In this document: piece after piece, positions 47,110-58,369 of the stretch | Position numbering within the stretch: the first letter of the stretch is position 1 | How the letters are laid out: every line of letters starts with the position of its first letter | NCBI GenBank assembly: GCA_028554795.2 | Contig: CM068838.1 | Location: forward strand, 131,933,268 to 131,997,267 | Origin: Sinohyriopsis cumingii | Lineage: Eukaryota > Mollusca > Bivalvia > Unionida > Unionidae | Direction of reading: 5' to 3' | Length of the DNA stretch: 64,000 bases | Notes under the pieces: model-generated | What the model saw: only the letters and a program-made list of their open reading frames with translations | Told to the model about the DNA's origin: nothing | Database searches by the model: none | Made by a program: the position numbers and the translations under genes

Positions 47110-47998
47110 GTGAAATTTTACATGGCTGTTTCTTTAGGAACTCAACCTTTCAACTTTATTATGTTTCAACTAGTTTATTTCAGCTTTTTGCTCATACTGG
47201 AAAATATTTGTATTGACCTAGGCTATTAATCAAATTTAGAGAATTATTTAAAAGAAAATGTGCCAATCAATAATCAAGACCACGCTAGTCAATCTGGCTC
47301 CTATGGTGATAAAAGGTGCAAAGCCTGTCAACATATGATAGAAACCAGAACATTTTCTAGCACAGTGACTAAAGAAAAATTAAACATACATGGTCCAAAC
47401 AAAACGTGCAAAACAGAGAATGTCATTTATCTCATCAATTGTAAGAGCTGTAGCTTTCAGGATGTCGGAGAAACTGAAAAGATACACAAAAGGATCAACC
47501 TTTATAGATCTGACTGGATGACAAAGAAGCTGTACAGAAGCCCAGTTGCAGAACACTTCTTCCCTCCTGGCCACACTTTCAGTGATATAACACTTATTGC
47601 AATTGCTCACAACCCCAACTGGAGTCCCCAAACTAGGAAGGAAAAGGAATGTTGCTGGATAGGCTGCTTTAGAACATTGAAAGCATGCAGTTTAAATCAA
47701 GAAGACTAGAAAAAGACAACCATGCACAAATAAAATTATCTTTTGCAGCCGACACATTTTCTTTTAAATAATTCTCTAAATTTGCTTAATAGCCTATGAC
47801 TACTATAACAATGAAATATCCGGGATATAATGTGCGGATACATAAATTTACATAAAATAACAGATGTCATTATGGCTCATCAATTTCTAGGCCAATACAA
47901 ATATTTTCCAGCATCAACAAAAAGCTGCAATAAACTAGCTGAAACATAATAAAGTTGAAAGGTTGACTTCCTATGGAAACAGCAATGTAAATTTTCAT
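47110..47998 (+). mobile_element. Penelope-like element fragment between long inverted arms
   Basis: Left arm 47110-47262 and right arm about 47753-47998 are inverted copies: gtttcaactagtttatttca, agctttttg, ctggaaaatatttgtattg and tttagagaattatttaaaag have reverse-complement partners on the right. The right arm carries about 95-100 bp extra (roughly 47797-47900) absent from the left. The centre is the GIY-YIG piece at 47260-47709. Penelope-like elements often have terminal repeats in direct or inverted arrangement, which fits. The reverse transcriptase is absent. Confidence 0.75.
47260..47709 (+). pseudogene. GIY-YIG endonuclease domain of a Penelope-like element
   Basis: 149-codon frame matching the C-terminus of Penelope-like ORFs: a CCHH-like linker (RCKACQHMI), then KTENVIYLINCKSCSFQDVG with ETE, RINLYRSDW, SPVAEHFFPPGHTFSDITLI and a terminal KEKECCWIGCF region. 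The first GIY-like element reads VIYLI. The second is DVG where the family has YVG, so a catalytic tyrosine is lost. The domain nicks target DNA for retrotransposition in intact elements. The frame is otherwise uninterrupted, which suggests modest age; the RT domain upstream is missing. Confidence 0.85.
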
Positions 47999-48154
47999 TT
48001 GCTTATGTGTCTTTTTTTTGGGGGGGGGAAGGCACAATTAAATAAATATTGGATCAATGGAAGAAAGTCAAAATGTTTAAATCTTTCTAAATTAATGCGT
48101 TTTTAAAACCTAATATTAAAATCCAGAAGTGCCCTGTTCTATTAGTCCTACAAT

Positions 48155-48419
48155 CAGTACCGGATTTACCTTGTATTTAGGTGTGCCAATGCACATAGGG
48201 CCACGTTGGCCAGGGTGCCCCATAGTCCTGGCAAAAAAAAAATAAAAAAATACGGTGAATTTTTCAAATGTTTTTCAAAAGTCAAAAGCCCTATAAACTT
48301 CCTGAGTATGTATGCCTGACTACCTGTGTAGGCCTACCAGCCTACCTCTTTCAGGGCCCAAGTAAGGGGTCTCATAAATTAACTAGCACAGGGTCTCATT
48401 TGTCCTAAATCCGGTACTG
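48155..48419. mobile_element. hAT-type MITE, 265 bp, CAGTACCGGATTTA termini
   Basis: Left end CAGTACCGGATTTACC and right end CCTAAATCCGGTACTG are inverted repeats. The 8-bp target duplication cctacaat (48147-48154) versus tctacaat (48420-48427) matches at seven positions. CAGTACCGGATTTA-type ends with 8-bp TSD are typical of non-autonomous hAT elements. No coding capacity. Confidence 0.88.
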
Positions 48420-48749
48420 TCTACAATGTAAGACGTATCACATCTTATTATGCTTTAGTGCTACGTTCCAGACGCCCACAACATTAAATATCAGCGTCGA
48501 GGTCTTACATGTAGGACTAACTGTTCTATATGAATGTATTTCTATATGAATATATTATCATGATTTATTATTATTATTATTATTATTGGTGTTGTTGTTG
48601 CTGCATGCAGATTTAAACAAACTTTGTCCAGTTTCTTAGTTTTCATTTTAGAAATCAGAAATGACAATCTAACTTTTTCGTATATAGTAACAATACGTCA
48701 TTTATTTTGTAAAAGTTTCATAAAATAAATTCTCCCTCACGTTCTAGGG

Positions 48750-48915
48750 CAGGGGTGCACAACTCAATAGTTTGCAAGGGCAAGAATCGATTTTGATTGG
48801 AACGAAGCGGGCGGCACTGCGAATGTTTTGTGTCTATATTAAAAGCATAAACACATGTGTAACGTAACGACACGAGCCATATGCTTCCCGCGGTCTGTAA
48901 TGTTTTGCACCCCTG
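48750..48915. mobile_element. hAT-type MITE, 166 bp, CAGGGGTGCA termini
   Basis: Left end CAGGGGTGCACAAC and right end GTTTTGCACCCCTG pair as inverted repeats. TSD ttctaggg (48742-48749) versus ttctagag (48916-48923), seven of eight. It lies directly upstream of the CRE and start of the second gene. Confidence 0.88.
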
Positions 48916-48934
48916 TTCTAGAGCATGGCAACGA

Positions 48935-48942
48935 TGACGTCA
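48935..48942. promoter_or_regulatory. Perfect CRE (TGACGTCA)
   Basis: Palindromic cAMP-response element, binding site of CREB/ATF factors in animals. It stands in a locally CpG-rich stretch (about 48920-49080) inside otherwise CpG-poor DNA, 124 bp before the proposed start codon at 49066. This looks like a promoter or 5' UTR. No TATA box was recognised. Two short upstream ATG frames occur (48925 and 48954). Confidence 0.55.
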
Positions 48943-49065
48943 TCTGTAAACGAATGGCGACTTATCGCGGGCAATGTGGATTAGTGTAAGATAGTACGCG
49001 GTCTCAGTGACGGAGTGTTATCACAGCGTGAATGTTTACCAACAGCTGAGGCGCCTTTGGACATC

Positions 49066-49093
49066 ATGATTCGCTTTGACCAAGAAAAAATAG
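49066..49093 (+). CDS. Unidentified gene, predicted first coding exon
   Basis: ATG at 49066 opens MIRFDQEKI plus one base, before donor gtaaca. It is the first in-frame ATG after an in-frame TAG at about 48982. The carried G joins AT at the start of the 57256 exon to make Asp, so phases agree. The CpG-rich upstream sequence with a CRE supports a transcription start here. The link between the two exons is an inference; 8.2 kb of intron separates them, and an intermediate exon could exist. Confidence 0.45.
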
Positions 49094-49502
49094 GTAACAG
49101 TTTCGGCATTTGACAAATTCATCTTTCATTTCCATAAAGTTTTCTCGTACCTTTGTGGTTTTCTTATGTAGAAGCAGACCAAATTCGTCTGCTAATATTC
49201 CCATTCACATGCTCGGCATTTGTCAACGCGTTACAGAATACAGCTTATCTCTGTTTTAAGCTTATATGTTATTTATAGAATTATATTATATCTTAAGCAA
49301 ATTCAAAAATACATTTTAAAGTAAATGACTAAAGCATTCATGTTGAGCAGAAACTACCTTGAATGACAAACATTTGTTTACAAGCCGGAGATAATGTTCG
49401 CGTGTTGGTCACATGGTCATCAGTTTGAAACAGTTGAAGGAGTGAGCAAAATAGACAATATCAGGTTAATGTCATTGTCTTAGTGGAATCTTTTAATAAT
49501 AT

Positions 49503-49700
49503 AATAAAGACCTAATAATGTTTCCTACCTTAAATATTCTCAGCATGTTTTTTTATGTTTTCTAATTTCATGGTGTTTGTTTTTGTAATCATATCATTAT
49601 GTTTTTTATCTTATAGGTGTTGTCTAATGTTCTAAAGCGCTTAGAGCTTCTAAAGATTAGGTGCTATACAAAGTCCTCATTATTATTATTATTATTATAA
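49503..49700 (+). mobile_element. CR1/L2 LINE, 5'-truncated 3' end
   Basis: About 190 bp match the reverse complement of 42871-43060: taaagacctaataatgtttc, ttaaatattctcagcatg, ctaatttcatggtgtttgt and gcttctaaagattaggtgct, then (ATT)n. Same family and same terminus as the antisense copy 6 kb to the left. Inside the first intron of the unidentified gene. Confidence 0.93.
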
Positions 49701-50083
49701 TATCACCTTTGTAGTTTACATGATACTACTATTACTACTACTAATAATAATAATACAATTATTGAAGCCATTTACATTAAGTTTCTGTGACTGTGTAATC
49801 ACCAACAACAAATCATAAAGCAAATTTACCACTGAGCAATTTCACACTTTTCAAACTGTACAGTTCTTAATTTTTATTGTAATTAAATTAGTTTTGTGCA
49901 TAGGATCAACTTGTTTTCATAAATTTTATATGCACTTTCTCAGTATAGTTGCACCAATGTGACCATCTTTCAAATTCTTTACAAAAAAAGAGCAGTTTAC
50001 AGAACAAATAGCTAAAGTGATGTGCATATATGGTTGTTTTATAAAGTCTGTATGGATATTTTACTCATCTTACCACTTTTATT

Positions 50084-50328
50084 GGGGCCCCGAGTGGCCG
50101 AGTGGTCTAAAGCGCTCTTCGTTATGGATCACTGCCATCTCACCTCTGTCTGCGGCGGTTCGAGTCTAAGATTCAGCCAATGTGGGTATGTGAGAAAGCT
50201 TGCCAGTAGCTTCTCGTGGGTCGGTGGTTCTTTCCGGGCTTTTCCGGGTTCTTCCTCCACCATTAATACTGGCCGCCATGTATAGCCTATCGTGCTGAAA
50301 AATGGCGTTAAACCCCACAACAACAACA
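50084..50328 (+). mobile_element. Full-length SINE family 1 with perfect 12-bp TSD
   Basis: ggggccccgagtggccgagt head, box B cggttcgagtcta, conserved body and tail aaaatggcgttaaacccc then (ACA)n. TSD accacttttatt at 50072-50083 and 50329-50340 is perfect, indicating a fairly young insertion. Confidence 0.95.
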
Positions 50329-50340
50329 ACCACTTTTATT

Positions 50341-52300
50341 GTTTAAATAAAAAAGTAGCACATTCATTGATAAAACTATAACTATATTTTTGTCCTCGGT
50401 ATTTGTCATCAATACATTTTGAATTCTTGGACACATTTTGTGAATTAATAATAATGGTGTGATATGTTTACTACTTTATACAGGTATATAAAATTACCTT
50501 TATTGTTTGTATTTGTTAAGAGATTATAATATGGTTTGGAAAATCAGGAGTTTGGATGATGAGAAATGATAAGGTGGGATATGAGATATAAAAGTTTGCA
50601 TAAGATTGGAAACAAAATAATTGAGACTAGTTGGTGTAACACTACTTTAATATACAGTTGGGACTACATGACTTTTCTAACACTCAGAACTTTCAAACTC
50701 TTTAAATTTACTATTTTTCAATTCACCATTTTTGTGAGGTCCCATTTTATCATGGATCTAACAGTGGTGGCAAACCACAAATTAAAAACCCAAGAAACAA
50801 TAAGCTTTTTAAAAAAAATAGATTTCATTCCCTGTTCATAAATTTAAATACAATGACTAAAATGTAATTTCCCCTTGAAACTATTAAAGTAATATTGTAC
50901 TAAAATTTGTCAAGATTCTTCATTGAATACATTGCTCTGATATACTAATTTATAATATAAACAACGTTTTTAAAAAATTGTTAGTTTAAATTAAAAATAA
51001 ATGTTAAATTTGTACCAGTTTTATTAGCTGTACTTTCTTTATGTACATACTTGTATTTTCACTGACAAACCATTCCAACAATGACACGGTTATGGTATGT
51101 GGGCTGTTAATCTCTTTGTAAATTGTACATGCTGTGGCAATGTTAGTGAGTAGTAATGTGTGAATTCATTTTCTGTAGGTCTGTTGTGTATATTCATAAC
51201 AATATAATGCAAAATACATTCAGGTCCCTCAAAGCTATAGTAAGTAAAGATAAGCTAGTCATAATTTGACTTCACTCATTGAATCTATTCAGCCCATTCA
51301 GAAGCACATTCTGTTGTATCCATAGGGCAGATTAGTGCAAATATAATTAAATGTTTTACGAATTGTAATGTGTTTCTGTCTTTTTATTAGGTAGAATGTG
51401 GGTAGGAGTGTTTCCATTAATTCTTCACAATTGTCAGCTATAGTATTAAATGATAAATCACCTCCTAAACCTATAAATAGTATTTTCCTAAGTCAGCTTG
51501 TATAGATCAGTGTAAAAAAATTTTTATTAAGTTTAATTGATCTTTTACTTGTAGTCCTCAACAGTAGGTTATATTTCGGGTTTTTCCTTGAAGGATTTGG
51601 TTTTTGAGAAAGTGTTATTGATTTTGCAAATATATCCAGCTTTCTCTGTTCGCATAAAAATATGTACCTTTGCATAAAAAAGGGAGTTTTAAACCCCCTG
51701 GATCCATTGTGTTGGATGTAAATGATAGTATGGTACTCATTTTTGTTATTGAAGTAGTTTTAAGAAGCAGCAAAGTATTGAATCAGAGTTAATGGGGTTT
51801 TTGAATGCATTTGTTGACATGGTCATTATTTAAAAAATAGTTGCCTGGCCAGCAGGCTTTTGTCAGCTATGAGCTTTCAGTCTCTGTAAGTGCATATAGT
51901 GTATTCTGGGGCTTTAGATGCTAGTCTTGGATCACTATTATTCAAAGACTGTGGAACTTCGGTAATTAGCGTTGGACCTCTGTGTTCTTAAACTCTAAAT
52001 CTTGCAGATGGACATTTTCCGTAGCAGGTGTTTAAAAAATGCCAAACTGGGAAAGAAAATCATTTACATGAACAGAAATTATATAAAGAATTCTCTTATT
52101 CACAAAATGGAAGAAGACCAAAATTAAATGAAATTAAATGGTAGCAGTAATTATAGTCAATAGATTTCTTACAGTAAATTAAAACTGCTCAACAGAATAC
52201 AAAATTTAGCATAATGCAAGCAGGTATCCAAGCCTTTCAAGTTCTAAAAAACAATGACAATTCACAATCTGATATTGCCACAGCAACAAACAAATAGAAC
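50341..52300. other. AT-rich intronic DNA, nothing recognised
   Basis: No exon-like segment or delimited repeat was recognised here. Confidence 0.45.
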
Positions 52301-52860
52301 CGGAGTTCTATGCCTTCTCAAAAACAACTCAACATAATTTGACTAAATTTGACAGAAACCATCCTGATTTGAAGAGCTGTTCAGTTTATAGAATTTATGT
52401 TGATTCAGAGTCAGATGCGTCCACCACTACTCAAAGATTTTTAAAACTTTTCAAAGAGAACTAAACTGAATTTGACGGAAATCATCCTGGTATAAAGGGG
52501 CTTCCAGTTTTGTACAGATGATGCTGATTTGCCATAAAACATTACACTGTAATGACTTGCGAAAGCACTCAACCAGAATATGACAAAATTTGACGAAATC
52601 ATCCTGACACAAAGGGTTTTAAGATTTGTACCAATAATGTTGATATGCCATTCATTGTGACTGCAGTTATAAAACATTAGCAACTTTGCACAATCTTTTA
52701 AAAAGCACTCAACATTATTTGACAAGATTTGACATAAATCATCCTAGCTTGAAGGATTTTTTTATGTATGCAGATATAGCTGATGTTACCTAAAAATAAA
52801 TACTGAAATAATTTTATCACAAACAATGCACAACAGAATAGACCAAATTTGACTTAAAGC
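52300..52860. repeat. Degenerate ~117-bp tandem repeat, about five units
   Basis: Units share ctcaacataatttgac(a/t)aaa, tttgacagaaatcatcctg and gatgttgatttgcca, with heavy divergence and indels. Confidence 0.65.
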
Positions 52861-53215
52861 ATCGTAGCATAAATGCCTTTCATTATTGGACAAACGAGAC
52901 AGAACTACAGATGTTGGCCAAGTGAGTGACCTTGACTTGCATATTTAATCCAAAAGAAGAACAATCCTGTAAAATACTATTTTCTGAAACACTCTTCTTA
53001 ATGAAACACTATGTATATACATTAATTACAGCAGAGTATTAAAGCTCACACTTCACAGGTTTTTTTAAAGCATCGTAGCATAAATGCCTTTCATTATTGG
53101 ACAAATGAGACAGAACTACAGATGTTGGCCAAGTGAGTGACCTTGACTTAAAGCATCTTAGCATAAATGCCTTTCATTATTGGACAGATGAGACAGAAGT
53201 ACAAATGTTCGCAGT
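52850..53215. repeat. ~80-bp repeat, three copies, two in tandem
   Basis: aaagcatcgtagcataaatg, cctttcattattggacaaat and gagacagaactacagatgtt recur at about 52856, 53067 and 53148. The last two are adjacent; the first adjoins the 117-bp repeat, from which this unit appears to derive. Confidence 0.88.
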
Positions 53216-53629
53216 CATTGACCTTTGACCAGTTTGGATCTTATGTTATTTCTTTATTCCCAACTATGGATAGTTTAGACTCGGACAGTCTTGTAATCAC
53301 CACTGAGTAAAGTTTGTTCTGATTAAAAATTGTGTATGGATTTATCAGATATGTTAACAAGACCAAATTATGCACCAGTATATACAAAATTTACACAGCT
53401 GCAAATATGTGTCTCCAAAACATTTTGTGAAGGGATAAATCAAGCCAGATACTCACTTTTTATCACAAAAAAGCTTACTAAAAGTCATTGGTGCATTAAA
53501 AAGAGGTCACTGATTCTTTGAGGTGTTTTTGTTTTTTAAAATCTGAAAGTACAGTAATTTCATTTATGCTGAGTTAAGTACTGACAAAGTGTCACTGTCA
53601 TCAAAAATATATTGGCATTAAAATAAAGT

Positions 53630-53662
53630 CATATATATATATATATATATATGTATATATTT
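53630..53662. repeat. (AT)n microsatellite
   Basis: Short AT tract with a single G interruption. Confidence 0.9.
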
Positions 53663-54124
53663 CATTGGCCAATTTGAGTATTGCTGGAATTATGATTTAA
53701 ATCTAAATCTAGACTTAAACTCTGTTGATAAAAATCAGGGCATGTATGATACATTTTGTGTTCTTTTTTTGAAATTAAAAAATTGCTTACATTATACTAT
53801 TCATACTATAATGTACGGAAATTCTGGTGCACTTGTTATTAATTTATTTGTCACATATACAAATAATTATAGGTAAAAATTATTAATTGTATCTACAGCT
53901 GATTCTTATGGAAGAGATTTTCAACTTCTCTATGCAGATGATAAGTTCACTGTAGAAATATACAAAATAAAATTATTTAGATAATATTTTAGATTGTTGG
54001 TGTATGAAATTTGGAGGTTATAACTTTGTGAAATATTTGTACTTTTACGTAGGAACAGGTCAAGAAAGAAAAAAAATTGCCAAAAAAAGATGTATTGGTT
54101 GCATTTTCTTGTGTTACTCTCATT

Positions 54125-54245
54125 TGAATATATATCCCTAAGTAAGGGTAATTTGACAGAAATGTATGCTAAAAACTACCTTGTGTTTAATATCTATCCC
54201 TAAGTAAGGGTCATTACATAGAAGGTATGTTAAAAAGTAAGTAAC
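54125..54245. repeat. 62-bp repeat, detached two-unit block
   Basis: Two units of the array found at 55105-55915 (tatatccctaagtaagggt, cattacatagaa, aaaaagta), separated from it by about 860 bp of non-repeat sequence. Confidence 0.88.
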
Positions 54246-55104
54246 AGAAAAGCATGAAAGGCATCAAGCTTTGTAAAATTCAAAAAATAATTTATTTCAA
54301 TGTGAAAATGAGAAAAAAGAACTTACTAAATTGAATCCCAAAGTAATCCAAGAATTACAGACACAAGTCCTAATAATTTAAAGTTCTGAATAAGGTTCAG
54401 TAGAAGTCCAGAATAAATCCAAAAACTGAAGGCAATGATGTGTCTTTGGTAGCTTATAGAGTGTTGATGTGTAAAACAATTTTGTTGAATCACAGTAATG
54501 TAATTCCTGGTTTGAATTCACTATAAATTCTATTGAATATCTCTGTCCCTGAAATTTATCAGAGCACTTGTATTTCCAGAGAAAAAAATCAAATTTCTTC
54601 AGCTCAAACATGAAATACTGGATGCAACATATAATACAATTTGAAAGTGCTAGATCTTAAAGCACGACTGAAAAATTCATCTCAGTTATACAATTATATA
54701 GTTCTCTACTTGACCTCAGGTCACAATTAACATTTTCTATTTTAAAAAACCTATTACCTAATGGAAAATAACTTTCTAGAATGATCCTGATGTTTACAAA
54801 ATAAAAACCATAATCTGGATTATGTAAAATATTCTTAGGAAATTCCAAAACCTAGACCTATATTCTAATAAACGTATTTACTTCTATTAATAATAATACT
54901 GATTTTAAACCAATACTCATAGAGAATAATTTAGCAATGTATTAGTTGTTTACATAAAATCAAATAAAAAAGTCAAACAGAAGTGAACTTACTTTTGGAC
55001 AAGGTCAAGTTCATCGTACAGTGTTACATTACAATATCATGCAATGAAATAAAATAAAACAATTAAAAACAATAACTAACAAAAAATGTAACTTAAATAT
55101 ATAT

Positions 55105-55915
55105 AACAGTATGGTAAAGAGTAACTGGTCCCTAATATTTATTCCTAAGTAAGAGTTATTATATAGGAATGTGTGGTAAAAAGTACCTGGTCTCTAATAT
55201 ATATTCCTAAATAAGGGTCATTACATAGAAATGTAAGGTAAAAAGTACCTAGTCTCTAATATGTATCCCTAAGTAAGGGTCATTACATAGAAATGTATGG
55301 TAAAAAGTACCTGGTCTTTAATATATATTCCTAAGTAAGGCTCATAACATAGAAATGTATAGTGAAAAGTATCTGGTCTCTAATATATATTCCTAAATAA
55401 GGGTCATTACATAGAAATGTATGGTAAAAAGTACCTTTCTCTAATATGTATCCCTAAGTAAGGGTCATTACATTGAAATGTATGGTAAAAAGTACCTGGT
55501 CTCTAATATATATTCCTAAGTAAGGGTCATTATATAGAAATGTATGGTAAAAAGTACCTAGTCTCTAATATATATCCCTAAGTAAGGGTCATTACATAGA
55601 AATGTATGGTAAAAAGTACCTGGTACCTAATATATATCCCTCAGTATGGGTCATTACATAGAAATGTATGGTAAAAAGTACCTGGTCTCTAATATATATC
55701 CCTAAGTAAGGGTCATTACATAGAAATGTATGGTAAAAAGTACCTGGTACCTAATATATATCTCTCAGTATGGGTCATTACATAGAAATGTATGGTAAAA
55801 AGTACCTGGTCTCTAATATGTATCCCTAAGTAAGGGTCATTACATAAAAATTATGATAAAAAGTACCTGGTCTCTAATATATATATCCCTAAGAAACGTA
55901 TGGTAAAACTTAACC
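55105..55915. repeat. 62-bp minisatellite, about 13 units
   Basis: Unit aagtacctggtctctaatat, gtatccctaagtaagggtca, ttacatagaaatgtatggta, aa (62 bp). A variant (ggtacctaatatatat(c)cctc with agtatgggtc) occurs in two units near 55620 and 55740, suggesting a two-unit duplication. Confidence 0.93.
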
Positions 55916-56329
55916 TTGTATCCAACTGTCCAATGAATAATAGCCTAAAAAGTATTTAAAATTCATGCAGTTTGCACAGTTTGACTATCAAAGACTTCTC
56001 ATGTTAAATACACAAACATAAGTCTATGTTTATGTGTGAATTTTGAAAATGTGATAGTTATTTTTGGTCATTTGGGATTGCTTCAAAAATAATGCTTCTT
56101 TGCCAATTAACAACAGATTGTAAATCACTTAAGATTTCAAAAGGTCTTTCATACTGTTTCCTTGCTTTACTATTTTCTTTCATTACATTGTTTTTGCAGT
56201 TATTAAAATTGTTTACATTTCTTTGTCATTATTTAACAAGAGAGAATAGCTGCCATCATTCTAAATACAGTCTATCCTTGAGAGCATGATGCTAGTATAC
56301 AGTTAAATAATAACTGATGTCTTTTGTTG

Positions 56330-56720
56330 ATACCATGGTAACATCTCTACTGACGTATGTATAATAGGTAACAACTGACATCATCTAGTAACAACACACA
56401 GTAATGACTGATGTCATCTAATAACAGCACTTTGGTAGCAACTGAAATCTAGTAACAACACCCAGTAACAACACATGAGTAACAACTGATGTTGCAACAC
56501 ATAGATAACAACAGGTGTCATTTGATGACAACTCATAGGCAACAACTGATGTCATCTAGTAACAACACAACTGATGTCATCTAATGACAACACTTAGGTA
56601 ACAACTGGTAGCATCTAGCAACACTACTTAGGTTGCAACTGACATCTAACAGCAACCTTTATGTAACAACTGACATCTAGTAATAACTGATATCATCAAT
56701 AGTTTATTCTGCACAACATC
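56330..56720. repeat. Degenerate short repeat (GTAACAACTGATGTCATCTA)
   Basis: Irregular units of roughly 30-45 bp built from taacaactgatgtcatctag and taacaacacata(g). A further short block of similar sequence occurs near 56940. Confidence 0.85.
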
Positions 56721-57255
56721 ACAAATAATATCCTTTCTGTAACTCAGAAAATGTTCAGGTCATTGTCATTAAATGTAGCTAAAAGTATTTAATTTGTTTT
56801 GAATACTTCATGTGTATTCAAAATGTGCAGTACAAATTAGGTACTTTTAGCTATATTGAATGATGCTGACTTGAAAATTTACTGAGTTACAGATAGGATA
56901 AAATTTGTGATGCTGTGCAGCTGTGCAAAATGAACTATAGTAATAACACATAGGTAAGAACTGATGTGATAACAGCTGAAATCCTATAGATGTCATAATA
57001 TAATGATCACCTCATTCCAAGGTATGCAGTAAAAATTGATTGCACAAAGTAGCCATCTATAAAAGATCACTCTTGTTTGAACCAAAAATAGTAACTCAAG
57101 AAAGTGATGACACAGTAGAGGTCATTATAAGAAATGACGTTTTTCAAGAATCTAGTCTGATTTGACAAGTGGGTTTATCAAAATAGTGATCTTTCACGTC
57201 ATGTTTTGCTGTATCAACTGCTTGCAGATCTCTCAAACTTGGACTTCTTTTGCAG

Positions 57256-57473
57256 ATGTCCAAGGCACAGAGCGGGTATTTAAGAAAGTTGTTCACCCAG
57301 GCCAAAAGACAAAAAACTTTGTTGACAGAAATGGAGTCCCAGTTCAGATGCCTACTGCTGCTAACATCATCCGAAATGGTACCTATGTTCTTAGTCCCCG
57401 CGGTGTTCCTACTCGCAAATCAACTCACTGTTATAGTGGCCAACTATCTGGACCAGCAAAAGTCAATGATTGG
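57256..57473 (+). CDS. Unidentified gene, internal coding exon (72 codons)
   Basis: 218 nt between a good acceptor (cttggacttcttttgcag) and donor gtaaga. It encodes a basic, soluble-looking segment: VQGTERVFKKVVHPGQKTKN, then FVDRNGVPVQMPTAANIIRN, then GTYVLSPRGVPTRKSTHCYS and a final GQLSGPAKVNDW. GC content and third-position use are richer in GC than the surrounding DNA, and the frame ends in phase with the donor, all as expected of a real exon. I do not recognise the family; no catalytic motif, signal peptide or membrane segment is seen. The longer 57162-57491 frame reads through flanking intron at both ends. Following exons were not found. Confidence 0.65.
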
Positions 57474-57480
57474 GTAAGAA

Positions 57481-58369
57481 CAAATTACTAGATACATAAA
57501 TGCTGAGCTATTTTACCTAATAGTTGGCCTCCATCCCATAATAATTTACGACCAGTATCTTAATAGACATTTCTGCAAACAAGAGGTAACCATGCTGCAG
57601 TTGATTCATATTACTGTCACCTAGCAGCCAAACACTCACTCGGACATCCACTTGTAGTGGATGTTGAGGAAAATGTGGCTTTGTGCTCTACTTGGATATT
57701 TTACTGTTCTTTTGCACTGAATGCAATGCATACCTTTGGACTAATACTTTTGTTTTTGGATAAGGAAAATAATTTAGTGACAGTTAAATTTTTAAGGAAA
57801 ATTCTTTTTTAATAAACCACCAAAGGCTGTCGTTAATGATTGCCACAGAGACATGAACCAGTATTATATGTACTGGTAATCGATGTCTTGATTGTTTGAA
57901 ATTTAATGTGGCTTCTAGTGGTTTGAATGCTAATTGAAACTATGGGAACACTTGTAAAAAATTTTAACAACAACAACAACATTTGACAGGAAAGTTAGGT
58001 GGCATGAGCATTACATGTTAACATTTGCTCTTTTAAAATGAGTAAATGAGATTAATTTCTCAAGATGTTATCATGGAATTATTATGCATTTCTAAAAACA
58101 GCACTGAAACTTTTTTGACATAACACTGGTCTATCTCCTAGTTAAGGATGCTGTGGAACCAGACTGTCAGGATTTTCAAAAGTCTAAACATTGTTCATCA
58201 AATATGGATTGGCAATATGCATACATACATGTGCCAACCAGCAAGAAAAAATTAATTTACTTCTTTGCGTGTGTGTTTGTGCATTTGTTTTTCATTTATG
58301 TTTTGTTTACCTTCTATAAGCTGGAGTGAATTATGTTGTCTGTTAGTTACCAATTTTATTACTCAAGTT
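57481..58369. other. Intronic or downstream DNA, nothing recognised
   Basis: No exon-like segment recognised. A short (CAA)n lies at about 57968. Confidence 0.4.
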
